In this document: in pieces, positions 26,082-37,367 of the stretch
How positions within the stretch are numbered: position 1 is the first letter of the stretch
Layout of the letters: each line of letters starts with the position of its first letter
From: Hydrogenophaga sp. 2FB
Lineage (GTDB): Bacteria; Pseudomonadota; Gammaproteobacteria; Burkholderiales; Burkholderiaceae_C
Direction: 5' to 3'
Assembly: GCF_005503365.1 (NCBI RefSeq)
Contig: NZ_SCML01000001.1
Location: forward strand, 124,001-188,000
DNA: 64,000 nucleotides
Program-made: the position numbers and the translations under genes
Notes under the pieces: model-generated
Told to the model about the DNA's origin: nothing
The model's input: only the letters and a program-made list of their open reading frames with translations
Database searches by the model: none

Positions 26082-27062
26082 ATGATCGATCGACGTCAAC
26101 TTCTGGCCTGTGGCGGCGCCGCCGGCCTGGGCCTTCTCGCCCCGCTATCCGCCCGGGCCCAGGCCTACCCAGGCGGCGCCATCACCATCGTGCTGCCGCT
26201 GCAGGCGGCCTCCGCATCGGATGTGGCCGTGCGCCACATGGCCGACCGGCTCGGCCAGCGCATGAACGGCAACAGTTTCGTGGTCGAGAACGTGGCCGCG
26301 GCGGCCGGTCTGGTGGGGCTTGAGCGCATCAGCCGCGCCCGCCCTGATGGCCGCACCGTCGCCGCTCTCAACAACAGCATCCTGACCATCCTGCCCCATC
26401 TGCAGGGCAAGAACATGAAGAGCGACCCGCGCAACGAGTTGGTGCCGGTGGCCGGCATTGCCAACATCCCCACCTTCTTTGCGGTGCAAGCCAGCTCGCC
26501 GATCAAGACCGTGGACGATCTGGTCAAAGCCGCCAAAACGCAACGCATCACCTATTCCTCGGGCGGGGTGGGCAGCCCACAACACCTGGCCACGGAAATG
26601 TTCAACGCCTACACCGGCGTCAAGCTGGAGCACATCCCCTACCGCGGCGCGAGCCAGGCCGCCCTGGCGGTGGCCACGGGCGAAGTGCAGGTGATGTCGA
26701 TGGCGCTGACGATGGCGCAACCGTTCGTGGCCGATCAGCGTGTGCGCCTCATTGGCTACTGCGGCAGCGAGCGCCATGCCCAGTACCCCGACCTGCCCAC
26801 CTTGCAGGAGGCGGGCGTCAAGAATTACGAGTACGCGTCGTGGATCGCCTTCTTCCTGCCCAAGGAGGTTCCTCAAGACGCACTGGTCGAACTGCGCCGG
26901 CACGTCCAGGCCGTGTCCAAGGACCGCGACTTTCAGGCTCAACTGGTCCGCTCCGGACTTGAACCCTGGGTGCGCGACGAGAAGCAAGTGGCGCAGATCA
27001 CGGCGCAGGACTACGTGCGCTGGGAAAAGATCGTCCGCGACGCCAACATTCCCACCAGCTGA
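26082..27062 (+). CDS. TTT (Bug) family periplasmic solute receptor, second of this operon
   Basis: A 326-residue Bug-family receptor. The N-terminus has a Tat-like pattern DRRQLLACGG and a hydrophobic stretch ending ARA-Q. Family features: IVLPLQAASASDVAVRHM, ENVAAAAGLVGLERISRARPDG, IPYRGASQAALAVATGEVQV and DLPTLQEAGVKNY. The ligand-loop reads QAASASD instead of PGGSTD. Start is preceded by CGGAGACAAAAA. A second receptor in the same operon as the one at 21592 is unusual and suggests uptake of two related acids. Confidence 0.9.
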   Translation: MIDRRQLLACGGAAGLGLLAPLSARAQAYPGGAITIVLPLQAASASDVAVRHMADRLGQRMNGNSFVVENVAAAAGLVGLERISRARPDGRTVAALNNSILTILPHLQGKNMKSDPRNELVPVAGIANIPTFFAVQASSPIKTVDDLVKAAKTQRITYSSGGVGSPQHLATEMFNAYTGVKLEHIPYRGASQAALAVATGEVQVMSMALTMAQPFVADQRVRLIGYCGSERHAQYPDLPTLQEAGVKNYEYASWIAFFLPKEVPQDALVELRRHVQAVSKDRDFQAQLVRSGLEPWVRDEKQVAQITAQDYVRWEKIVRDANIPTS

Positions 27063-27066
27063 CGAC

Positions 27067-28014
27067 GTGCTCAAACCATCCCACGAACCGCTGCATCTGG
27101 CGGGCTACCAGGGCGGCGCTTCCATCCTGAGCGCCGCGCTCACTGCCTTGGCGCGGCGTCTGGATGGCTCCTGCGTCGGCATTCCGCATCTGCTGCCCGA
27201 TGTCACCACGCTCGGCGAAAGCGCGGCCTCCTTGTTTCGTTCCGTCGAAAGTGGTGAGCGCCAGATCGGCTACATGGCCTCGGGCTATCTCTCGGCCCGC
27301 GTGCCCGAGCTCGCGGTGCTCGATCTGCCCTTTACCGTGCAGGACCGCCAGGCCGCGCTGGACGCGCTGGACGGTCAGGCCGGCGCCCTGCTGCGGCAGG
27401 CGGTGGCGCGCCAAAGCGGCTTTCACGTGCTGGCCTTCTGGGACAACGGCTTTCGCCACATCTCCAACGCCGTGCGGCCCCTCACCACGCCTGAGGATTG
27501 CCAGGGCCTGGTGATCCGCACGCTCGACAGCGACCTGTACCGCCGCGCCCTCACGGCCCTGGGCTTTACCGCCATCACGACCGATGTGAAGGACCTGGTG
27601 CGCGTCGTTCAGGACCGCACGGTGGACGCTCAAGAAAACCCGTTGACCAACCTGCTCACGTTCGAACTGTGGAAACACCATCCGCACGTGAGCCTCACCG
27701 GTCATTTTTTTGGCGTGCTCTTGCTGGCGTGCCCGCGCAGCTGGTACGAGCGGCTCAACCCGACACAGCGCGAGGTGCTGCAGCTGGCCGTGAACGAAGC
27801 CACCGCCTTGCAACGCGCCAGCGCCACCGAGCAGGACGCGTCGGCGCTGAGCCGCCTGCGATCGCACGGCGTTCACGTCACAGACGTAGAAACGCTGGAC
27901 ATGGCGCGCATGCAGCAGGCCACCTCGGGCGTGAGCAAACGCTTCCTGTCGCAATTGCCCCCCGAGCTGGTGCATGCCTACCTGCCCGCTCTGGCTCACG
28001 CATCCCCGACCTGA
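27067..28014 (+). CDS. DctP-family (TRAP solute-binding) protein without a signal peptide
   Basis: A 315-residue protein with the DctP fold signatures: the arginine-containing strand CQGLVIRTLDSDLYRRAL (Arg151, usually the carboxylate ligand) and VQDRTVDAQENPLTNLL. A GTG start four bases after the upstream stop is the only reasonable one; the protein begins directly with the first beta-strand region, LHLAGYQGGASIL, and no hydrophobic signal sequence can be found in any in-frame extension. No DctQ/DctM permease is next to it. It may be an intracellular binding protein or sensor, a protein exported by another route, or a gene with a lost 5' end. Confidence 0.75.
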   Translation: MLKPSHEPLHLAGYQGGASILSAALTALARRLDGSCVGIPHLLPDVTTLGESAASLFRSVESGERQIGYMASGYLSARVPELAVLDLPFTVQDRQAALDALDGQAGALLRQAVARQSGFHVLAFWDNGFRHISNAVRPLTTPEDCQGLVIRTLDSDLYRRALTALGFTAITTDVKDLVRVVQDRTVDAQENPLTNLLTFELWKHHPHVSLTGHFFGVLLLACPRSWYERLNPTQREVLQLAVNEATALQRASATEQDASALSRLRSHGVHVTDVETLDMARMQQATSGVSKRFLSQLPPELVHAYLPALAHASPT

Positions 28015-28040
28015 TCCCTGTCCCCAAGCAACTTCAAACC

Positions 28041-28736
28041 ATGAGCTATCTCTTCTCCCCCACGCCGGTCACCGGCGTTCCCATCGTCGGCAAAAGCGAG
28101 CTGTTCCCTGTGCACCGCGTGTACTGCGTCGGCCGCAACTACGAGGACCATGCCAAGGAAATGGGCTTCACCGGTCGCGAGCCGCCGTTCTTCTTTCTCA
28201 AGCCGGCCGACACGGTGCTGGTGGTCCCCGCGGGCGAGACCGGCCGCATGCCGTACCCGTCGCTGACGAAGAACCTGCACCATGAAATCGAGCTGGTCGT
28301 CGCCATCGGCAAGGGCGGCAAGAACATCAAGGCCGCCGACGCGATGTCGCATGTGTATGGCTACGCGGTCGGCCTGGACATGACACGCCGCGACTTGCAG
28401 AACGACATGAAGAAGCAAGGCCGCCCGTGGTGCATCGGCAAGGGCTTCGAGCTGAGCGCGCCCATTGGCCCGATCACGCCGGCGCAGGCCGCGGGCGACA
28501 TCGTCAACGCCGAGATATCGGTCACTGTCAACGGCAGCGACCGCCAGCGCAGCCACATCCACAAGCTCATCTGGAACATCGCCGAAACCATCGAACACCT
28601 CTCCAGCGCATGGGAGCTGCGGCCGGGCGACCTGATCTACACCGGCACACCCGAGGGAGTGGCCGCCGTGGTGGCGGGCGACACGATGGAGGGGCGCATT
28701 ACCGGCCTGACCGACTTGCGCGTGCAAATGGTCTGA
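28041..28736 (+). CDS. Fumarylacetoacetate hydrolase (FAH) family protein
   Basis: A 231-residue FAH-family hydrolase, the class that hydrolyses carbon-carbon bonds in fumarylpyruvate, acylpyruvates and oxo-dienoates or decarboxylates related acids. Key elements: YCVGRNYEDHAKEMG, the metal-binding glutamates in LHHEIELVVAIGK, the aspartate in GYAVGLDMTRRDLQ, IGKGFELSAPIGP and YTGTPEGVAAV. Closest in shape to fumarylpyruvate hydrolase (NagK/HbzF type). It is the last gene of the operon that starts at 21592 and is followed by a strong terminator. Confidence 0.9.
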   Translation: MSYLFSPTPVTGVPIVGKSELFPVHRVYCVGRNYEDHAKEMGFTGREPPFFFLKPADTVLVVPAGETGRMPYPSLTKNLHHEIELVVAIGKGGKNIKAADAMSHVYGYAVGLDMTRRDLQNDMKKQGRPWCIGKGFELSAPIGPITPAQAAGDIVNAEISVTVNGSDRQRSHIHKLIWNIAETIEHLSSAWELRPGDLIYTGTPEGVAAVVAGDTMEGRITGLTDLRVQMV

Positions 28737-28761
28737 GGCATCTGAGGCGAGCGTCCAAGAA

Positions 28762-28800
28762 AAAACGCGTTGGTCCGAGGGGCCAACGCGTTTTCTTTTT
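28762..28800. terminator. Bidirectional rho-independent terminator
   Basis: AAAACGCGTTGG (28762-28773) and CCAACGCGTTTT (28783-28794) form a perfect 12-bp stem with T-runs on both strands. It ends the FAH operon on the plus strand and the tRNA-Leu transcript on the minus strand. Confidence 0.92.
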
Positions 28801-28813
28801 TTCTTCGAGTCGA

Positions 28814-28900
28814 TGGTGCGCGGGGGGGGACTCGAACCCCCACACCATTGCTGGCGTCAGGACCTAAACCTGGTGCGTCTACCAATTTCGCCACCCGCGC
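28814..28900 (-). tRNA. tRNA-Leu (TAG)
   Basis: An 87-nt class II tRNA with acceptor GCGCGGG / CCCGCGC, anticodon loop TTTAGGT giving anticodon TAG, a long variable arm (GACGCCAGCAATGGTGT), and GGTTCGAGTCC in the T-arm. CCA is encoded. Confidence 0.96.
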
Positions 28901-29009
28901 ATCTCGCATCGAGGTCACCGGCGCAGCACAGACATGCGCTTTGTGGCCGGTTGTCCTCTTCGCGGCAACCCGAGATTCTATCCGCTGCGCTTCCCCACAT
29001 CGGACGCCC

Positions 29010-29656
29010 TCACGCCCCCAGCCGATGGCGCAGCGCCCGCACCGCGCTGCCCGGTGTGGTGAGCACGGGAATACCCACCGCCCGGTGCACGGCGAGCTGC
29101 GCGCGCGCCATGCTGAACTGCGACAGCGCGATGACGTCGCAGCCCTGTCCCATCAGCCAGCGCGCGCCCTCGACCACCCGTTCGTCGTGGCCGGCATCGT
29201 CGCCCCGGTTGAGCGCGTCCATCGCGCTCTCGACCAGGCAGGTGAGCAGTTGGGTGCCGGCCGGAAACTCCGGCGGCATGGACGTCAGCGTGGGCGCGAA
29301 CGACGCCACCAGGCCGATCTTGCCCCCCCGCGCCACCGCGACGGCATCGGCCACCATGGCCTCGTTCGGCTTGAGCACCGGCATGTGGGGCCGGCGCGCC
29401 GCCACCGCCTCGATGCAGGTTCCGAAGGCCGAGCAGGTGAACAGGATGGCGTGGGCGCCCGTGCCTTCGGCATAGGCCGCCAGGGCCTCGAAGCGCTCTT
29501 GCATGGCCCCATCCAGCCCGGTGCCCTTGCGCACCAGGTCGGCCGACAAGCTGTCGTCCATGAGGTTCATGCGCTCGGCCTCGGGCCAGGCGCGCGCGAA
29601 CTCGTCGTTGATGGGCGCGACAGAGTGCGCCAGCGCGTGAATGAGCGCAATGCGGG

Positions 29657-29660
<4 letters not shown>
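29010..29660 (-). CDS. Asp/Glu/hydantoin racemase family protein
   Basis: A 216-residue member of the cofactor-independent aspartate/glutamate/hydantoin racemase superfamily, which interconverts enantiomers with two cysteines. The first catalytic-type Cys is in AILFTCSAFGTCIEA; near the position of the second the sequence reads IALSQFSMARAQ, where the cysteine is replaced by serine/glutamine, so activity may be one-sided (decarboxylase- or isomerase-like) rather than racemisation. Its ATG overlaps the TRAP permease stop (ATGA). Association with a TRAP transporter, aminotransferase and D-amino-acid-dehydrogenase-like gene points to amino-acid metabolism. Confidence 0.75.
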
Positions 29661-32245
<2,585 letters not shown>

Positions 32246-32281
32246 GGCGTGTGCGCTCGGGTTCGCAGCAAGGGGCGTCGC

Positions 32282-33256
32282 TTACTTGATCCAGCCCTTT
32301 TCCTTGTAGAACTTCGCCGCGCCCTCGTGCAGCGGTGCGGAGTTGCCATTGGCCACCATGGCTTCGGGCGTGAGGTTGGCCAGCGCGGGGTGCAGCTTCT
32401 TGAACTCGTCGAAGTTGTCGAACACCGCCTTCACCACCTGGTACACCGAGTCGGCCGGCACCTTGCTGGACGTGACCACCGTGGCCAGCACGCCGTAGGT
32501 CTGCGCCGGGTTGGGGTTGTTGGGGTACAAGCCACCGGGGATGGTGGCCTTGGCGTAGTAGGGCTTGTCGGCGATCAGCTTGTCGACCGCCGGACCGGTG
32601 ATGGACACCAGCTGCGCGCCGCACGAGGTGGTGGGGTCCTGGATGTTGGCGCTGGGGTGGCCCACGCCATAGAAGAAGCCGTCGATCTTGCCGTCGCACA
32701 GCGCCGGGCCGTGCTCATCGGCCTTGAGTTCGGACGCGAGCGAGAAGTCGCCCAGCTTCCAGCCCATGGCACCCAACAGCTCTTCCATCGACGCGCGCGT
32801 GCCCGAGCCGGGGTTGCCGACGTTGAAGCGCTTGCCCTTGAAGTCGGTGAAGGCCTTGATGTTGGCCTCCTTGCGGGCCAGCACGGTGAAGGGTTCGGGG
32901 TGCACCGAGAACACGGCGCGCAGGTCGGTATAGGCGGCGTCCTTGAACTGGCCCACGCCCTTGAGCGCGTTGAACTGCACGTCGGACTGGGTGAAGCCCA
33001 GGTCCAGTTCACCGGCCTTGATGGTATTGACGTTGAACACCGAGCCGCCCGTGGATTCCACCGAGCAGCGGATGCCGTGCTTCGCGCGGTCCTTGTTCAC
33101 CAGACGGCAGATGGCGCCGCCGGCCGCGTAGTACACGCCGGTCACGCCACCGGTGCCGATCGTCATGAACTTCTGCTGCGCCTGGGCCGGCGCCATGGGC
33201 GCCATCAGGGCTGTTGCGGCGGCCAGCGTGCTCAAACAGATCCGGAATTTTTTCAT
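32282..33256 (-). CDS. TAXI family TRAP transporter solute-binding protein
   Basis: A 324-residue periplasmic receptor of the TAXI family. Signal peptide: [21 protein letters not shown], cleavage before QQKF. Family motifs: [48 protein letters not shown] and [18 protein letters not shown]. Partner of the fused permease downstream. TAXI proteins of known specificity bind glutamate or 2-oxo acids, which fits the neighbouring aminotransferase and racemase. Confidence 0.95.
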   Translation of the reverse strand: MKKFRICLSTLAAATALMAPMAPAQAQQKFMTIGTGGVTGVYYAAGGAICRLVNKDRAKHGIRCSVESTGGSVFNVNTIKAGELDLGFTQSDVQFNALKGVGQFKDAAYTDLRAVFSVHPEPFTVLARKEANIKAFTDFKGKRFNVGNPGSGTRASMEELLGAMGWKLGDFSLASELKADEHGPALCDGKIDGFFYGVGHPSANIQDPTTSCGAQLVSITGPAVDKLIADKPYYAKATIPGGLYPNNPNPAQTYGVLATVVTSSKVPADSVYQVVKAVFDNFDEFKKLHPALANLTPEAMVANGNSAPLHEGAAKFYKEKGWIK

Positions 33257-33379
33257 GGTGAAAGCTCCTGCAGTTTTCTGCGTGGGTTGAACAAACGTGA
33301 TGCCCCGGTGGGCCTGTGCGGCTTGGCCATGGATGCGCCAAGCAAGCTTCGTGCAGAGCCGCTGTCGCGGCGACGGGGT

Positions 33380-34708
33380 TTACCCCAGCGCCCGGTCGAT
33401 CGCGCCGGCGAGCCGGTCCACGATCTGCGCCAGCTCGGCGGGTGTGCTGATGAAGGGCGGCGCGAGCAACACGTGGTCGCCGCAGCGGCCGTCCACCGTG
33501 CCGCCCGAGGGATAGACCAACAGGCCACCGGCCATGGCCTCGCTCTTGATGCGGGCGTGCAGCTGGCGCGCGGGGTCGAACCACTGCTTGCGGCCACGCT
33601 CGGCCACCAGTTCGATGCCCCGGAACAGGCCACGCCCGCGGATGTCGCCCACGTGCGGATGGCTGTCAAACCGCTGGTGCAGCAGCGCCTCCAGCTGCGC
33701 ACCCCGCTCGCGCACCTGCGCCAGCAACCCGTCGCGCTGGATCACGCGCTGCACCGCGAGCGCGGCAGCGCAGGCGACCGCATGGCCGAGGTAGGTGTGG
33801 CCGTGCTGGAACAGGCCGCTGCCCTGGCGAAAAGCGTCCACCAGCCGGTCCTGTACCAGCACCGCGCCGATAGGCTGGTAGCCGCCGCCCAGGCCCTTGG
33901 CGATGGTCATCAGGTCCGGCACCACCCCTTCCTGCTCGCAGGCGTGCAGCGTGCCGGTGCGGCCCATGCCGCACATCACCTCGTCCAGGATCAGCAGGAT
34001 GCCGTGGCGGTCGCACAGCTCGCGCACGCCCTTGAAGTAGCCGGGCACCGCTGTGAGCACACCGGCGGTGGCCCCGCCCACGGTCTCGGCCACGAAGGCC
34101 ATCACGTTCTCGCCGCCAAGCTGGTCGATCGCATCGGCCAGCTCGGCCACCAGACGCTGGCCATACTGCTCGGCGGTCTCGTCGTCGCGCCGGTGGCGGT
34201 ATTCGTAACACGGCGCCACGTGCGTCACGTCGATCAACAGCGGCTTGAACTGCTCGCGCCGCCAGGCGTTGCCGCCGACCGCGAGCGCGCCCAGCGTGTT
34301 GCCGTGGTAGCTCTGGTGGCGGGCGATGAAGTGCCGACGCTGCGGCTGGCCGATCTCCACGAAGTACTGCCGCGCCATCTTCAGCGCCGCTTCCACCGCC
34401 TCGGAACCACCGCTCACGAAGTACACGCGGCTCATGCCGGCCGGTGCCGATTCGATCAGCACGTCGGCCAATTCCTCGGCCACCTCGGTGGTGAAGAAGC
34501 TGGTGTGCGCATAGGCCAACTGGTCGATCTGCGCGTGCATCGCGGCGACCACGTCCGGGTGGCCGTGGCCCAGGCACGAGACGGCCGCGCCGCCCGAAGC
34601 GTCGAGATAGGTCTTGCCGCTCTGGTCGGTGAGGGTGATGCCCTGCCCGCTCACGGCGAATGGCAGGGGATGGCGCAACTGGCGGTGAAAGACGCGGGAG
34701 GTGGTCAT
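33380..34708 (-). CDS. Class III PLP-dependent aminotransferase
   Basis: A 442-residue class III aminotransferase (aspartate aminotransferase family). The PLP lysine is in MTIAKGLGGGYQPIGA; GGSEAVEAALKMARQY, SYHGNTLGAL and LILDEVMCGMGRTG are all in place, and the C-terminal DHVLLAPPFIS is typical of omega-amino-acid or diaminobutyrate-like members. It moves an amino group between an amino acid and a keto acid. The gene heads the group aminotransferase - TAXI - TRAP permease - racemase on the minus strand. Substrate unknown. Confidence 0.9.
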   Translation of the reverse strand: MTTSRVFHRQLRHPLPFAVSGQGITLTDQSGKTYLDASGGAAVSCLGHGHPDVVAAMHAQIDQLAYAHTSFFTTEVAEELADVLIESAPAGMSRVYFVSGGSEAVEAALKMARQYFVEIGQPQRRHFIARHQSYHGNTLGALAVGGNAWRREQFKPLLIDVTHVAPCYEYRHRRDDETAEQYGQRLVAELADAIDQLGGENVMAFVAETVGGATAGVLTAVPGYFKGVRELCDRHGILLILDEVMCGMGRTGTLHACEQEGVVPDLMTIAKGLGGGYQPIGAVLVQDRLVDAFRQGSGLFQHGHTYLGHAVACAAALAVQRVIQRDGLLAQVRERGAQLEALLHQRFDSHPHVGDIRGRGLFRGIELVAERGRKQWFDPARQLHARIKSEAMAGGLLVYPSGGTVDGRCGDHVLLAPPFISTPAELAQIVDRLAGAIDRALG

Positions 34709-34760
34709 GCAGGTGTTGGAGCTGTGACGTCCGCAGCAGTGTAGGCAGCGCGGGCGCGCC

Positions 34761-34831
34761 GCGAAAAATGCCTTTTTCGCCCCGATCCATGCCTTTCGGT
34801 TATGGCCTGTTCACGCGTTGGCATTTTTCGC
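34761..34831. promoter_or_regulatory. Inverted repeat in the divergent aminotransferase/FAD-enzyme promoter
   Basis: GCGAAAAATGCC (34761-34772) and GGCATTTTTCGC (34820-34831) form a perfect 12-bp inverted repeat separated by 47 bases. An ATGCCTTT word occurs at 34768-34775 and again near 34789. Position between two divergent genes fits an operator pair, for instance for the LysR protein encoded at 36113-37012. Confidence 0.6.
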
Positions 34832-34860
34832 CGGCACGCGGTTTGCCTACAGTGCGCAGC

Positions 34861-36153
34861 ATGAACGTTCCCCCCCACTCTGCGCCGCGGGTGTGCGTGC
34901 TCGGCGCGGGCATCGTCGGGCTGGCCGCGGCCTGGCAGTTGCGGCGCGACGGCTTCGAAGTGACCGTGGTCGACCGCGCGCAGGCCGGTGCGGGCGCGAG
35001 CGCGGCCAACGGCGCCCAACTGAGCTACGCCTACGTGCAGCCGCTGGCCGACCCCGGCATCTGGCGCCAGTTGCCCAAGCTGCTGTTCGCGGCCGAATCG
35101 CCCCTGAAGCTGCGCCTGCAGCCCGACCCGCACCAGTGGGCCTGGGGCCTGCAGTTCCTTGCGGCCTGCCGCGCCAGCGTGTCGCGCCGCACCACGGCCA
35201 GCCTGCTCGCGCTGGCGGCGGAAAGCCGCGCTGGCTTCGAGCGCCTGATGGCAGAAGAAGCCATCGAATGCGACTTCTCCGCCACCGGCAAGCTGGTGAT
35301 GTATGCCGACGAAGCGAGCTTCGCGGCGGCGCGCCGGCAGATGGCGCTGCAGCGCGAACTGGGCAGCAGCGTGCAGCACGCGCTGTCTCCCACGGAATGT
35401 GTGGCCATCGAACCCGCGCTGGCCGGCTATGCGCCCCGCTTCGCCGGCGCCATCCACACGCCCAGCGAGTGCGCGGCCGACTGCCACAAGGTCTGCATGG
35501 AGCTGCTGCGCCTGCTGCGCGCGCAAGGCGTGCACTTCGCATTCGACACGCCGGTCACCAGACTCACGCGCGCGGGCGAGCGCATCGTGGCGGCCGAGAC
35601 GCCGCGCGGCCCGATCGAGGCCGATGCCTTCGTGGTCGCGCTCGGCACCGCGTCGCACCCGCTCGCGCGCACGCTGGGCCTGCGCGTGCCGGTCTACCCA
35701 CTCAAGGGTTACAGCCTCACGGTGGACGTGGGCGACGCACCCGGTGCCGCGCCGCGTGTGAACGTGACCGACGCGGCACGCAAGGTGGTGTTCGCACGCC
35801 TGGGGCAGCGGCTGCGCGTGGCCGGCATGGCCGAGCTTGTGGGCGAGAACACGCACATCCCGGCCGACCGAATCCACTCGCTCGTGGCCAGCGCACGCAC
35901 GCTGTTCCCGGACGCCAGCCGCTACGACGACGTGAGACCCTGGGCCGGCCTGCGCCCCGCCACGCCCACGGGCTTGCCGGTGCTGGGCCAGCTGCGCGGA
36001 GGGCCACACAACTTGTGGTTCAACACCGGGCACGGTGCGCTGGGCTTCACGCTGGCGTTCGGCAGCGCACAACGCATCGCCGCGCAACTTCGCGCGCAGC
36101 ACGCGACCAGGCTCAGGCCGTCTCCTGCAGCGCCTGTTGCATGCAGCGCGTGA
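34861..36153 (+). CDS. FAD-dependent D-amino acid dehydrogenase-like oxidoreductase (DadA type)
   Basis: A 430-residue DAO-family flavoenzyme. The dinucleotide motif VLGAGIVGLAAAWQL is at the N-terminus, followed by GASAANGAQLSYAYVQPL, which is characteristic of DadA. Later elements are YPLKGYSLTVDV and RPWAGLRPATPTGLPVLG, and a GHGALGFTLAFGS loop near the end. DadA oxidises D-amino acids to keto acids and passes electrons to quinones. Divergent from the aminotransferase gene; its last 41 bases overlap the convergent LysR gene. Together with the racemase-like gene it suggests handling of a D-amino acid (inference). Confidence 0.88.
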   Translation: MNVPPHSAPRVCVLGAGIVGLAAAWQLRRDGFEVTVVDRAQAGAGASAANGAQLSYAYVQPLADPGIWRQLPKLLFAAESPLKLRLQPDPHQWAWGLQFLAACRASVSRRTTASLLALAAESRAGFERLMAEEAIECDFSATGKLVMYADEASFAAARRQMALQRELGSSVQHALSPTECVAIEPALAGYAPRFAGAIHTPSECAADCHKVCMELLRLLRAQGVHFAFDTPVTRLTRAGERIVAAETPRGPIEADAFVVALGTASHPLARTLGLRVPVYPLKGYSLTVDVGDAPGAAPRVNVTDAARKVVFARLGQRLRVAGMAELVGENTHIPADRIHSLVASARTLFPDASRYDDVRPWAGLRPATPTGLPVLGQLRGGPHNLWFNTGHGALGFTLAFGSAQRIAAQLRAQHATRLRPSPAAPVACSA

Positions 36154-37012
36154 AGGCGCGGGTGGTCAGCGAGTTCGGCCGCGCGGTGGGCCGCAGCATG
36201 CGCACCGTAGTGGGCACGGTCGGCTCGAGTTTGAGCACGTCGACCTTGGCCGGGTCGGCCGAGGCCGCCGTGCAGCTCTCCACCATGGCCACGCCCACGC
36301 CATGGTGGGCCAGCGCCAGCGCGACGTGGTAGGTCTGCACGGTCATCACTTCCTGCAGGCCGGCACCACTGTCGCGCACGGTGTGGGCCAGCAGCAGGCC
36401 CAATGGGTCCTGTCCATCGAGCGCGATCACCGGCAGTTTCGACAACTGGGCCAGCGTGATGGTGCCGGCCTTGACCTGGCGCGCGGTCAGCAGGCCCTTG
36501 GGCACCACGCACACCACATGGCGGTCGGCGAGCTGTTCCTGCACCAGCGCGGGGTGCGACACCGCGCTGAACACATAGCCCACGTCGGCCTCCTGCAGCA
36601 CCAGCGCGGAAATGATCTGCGGTGAATGCAATGCTTCGTGGTGCACCCGAACCGAGGGATGTTTCTCGCGGAACAAGCGCATGGCGCGGGGAAAGACTTC
36701 GTAGCTCAGGGCCAACACGGTCAGCACACGCAGCTCGCCCTTGCCCCGCCCCGCCTTGAGACTCGCGGAGAGGCGTTGCACCTCGTCAAGCTGGGCGAAC
36801 AGGCGTTCGATGTGCGGGTACAGGGTCTGCGCTTCGGCCGTGGGCCGCAGGCGTCCGCCCACGCGTTGAAAGAGCTGAAAGCCGAGCTGGATCTCGGCAT
36901 GCTGCAAGGTGCGGCTCACCGCCGGTTGCGTGACGTTGATCATGCGGGCGGCCGCGCTCACGCTGCCGGTGAGCATCACCGCGTTGAAGACTTCAATGTG
37001 TCTTAGTCGCAT
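36113..37012 (-). CDS. LysR family transcriptional regulator
   Basis: A 299-residue LysR-type regulator with winged helix RLRHIEVFNAVMLTGSVSAA, then INVTQPAVSRTLQHAEIQLG, and an effector domain including RVHHEALHSPQIISALV and GVGVAMVESCTA. The ATG at 37012 was chosen because the canonical N-terminus MRLRHIEVF begins there. It is convergent with and overlaps the DadA-like gene by 41 bases. Likely controls the divergent aminotransferase/DadA promoter. Confidence 0.9.
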   Translation of the reverse strand: MRLRHIEVFNAVMLTGSVSAAARMINVTQPAVSRTLQHAEIQLGFQLFQRVGGRLRPTAEAQTLYPHIERLFAQLDEVQRLSASLKAGRGKGELRVLTVLALSYEVFPRAMRLFREKHPSVRVHHEALHSPQIISALVLQEADVGYVFSAVSHPALVQEQLADRHVVCVVPKGLLTARQVKAGTITLAQLSKLPVIALDGQDPLGLLLAHTVRDSGAGLQEVMTVQTYHVALALAHHGVGVAMVESCTAASADPAKVDVLKLEPTVPTTVRMLRPTARPNSLTTRAFTRCMQQALQETA

Positions 37013-37077
37013 GCGGTCTATTGTTGACCATGTTTTTTTCTCCGGATGATCCGGTCCTCGGCGACCACGGGGCACGG

Positions 37078-37340
37078 CTCCGCGGGTGTCCTCCGACGGC
37101 TGGAGCCGTCTCCCCCTTTACCCCGCTACGCCGTACCCCATGGCCACCGATGACCTCGTTGGTGTGCGGAGGAGCGCAGCGTCGCGGCTCTGGTCGCCGA
37201 TGACCTCGCACGTGATTTGTTCGTGCCACCGCTCCTTCTGGCGCGGAGGCGGGTGGCGTTCTGCGCAGCGGGGTAAAGGAGGAGCCGGCTCCAGCCGGCG
37301 GGGGACACCCGCGGAGCAGAGCGCCGCCCGCCTCCGCGCC
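37078..37340. repeat. Palindromic intergenic repeat with nested inverted arms
   Basis: Arm 37078-37131 and arm 37263-37316 are inverted copies matching at 49 of 54 positions. A second inverted pair, 37240-37266 and 37314-37340 (24 of 27 match), overlaps the right arm. Inside are two direct copies of GATGACCTCG. No convincing gene is found in the whole 37013-37367 interval. The structure resembles a non-coding dispersed element (REP/MITE-like) rather than a terminator, although it lies between two minus-strand genes. Confidence 0.75.
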
Positions 37341-37367
37341 CGCGAGGGTCAATGCAGGAAATGCAAC

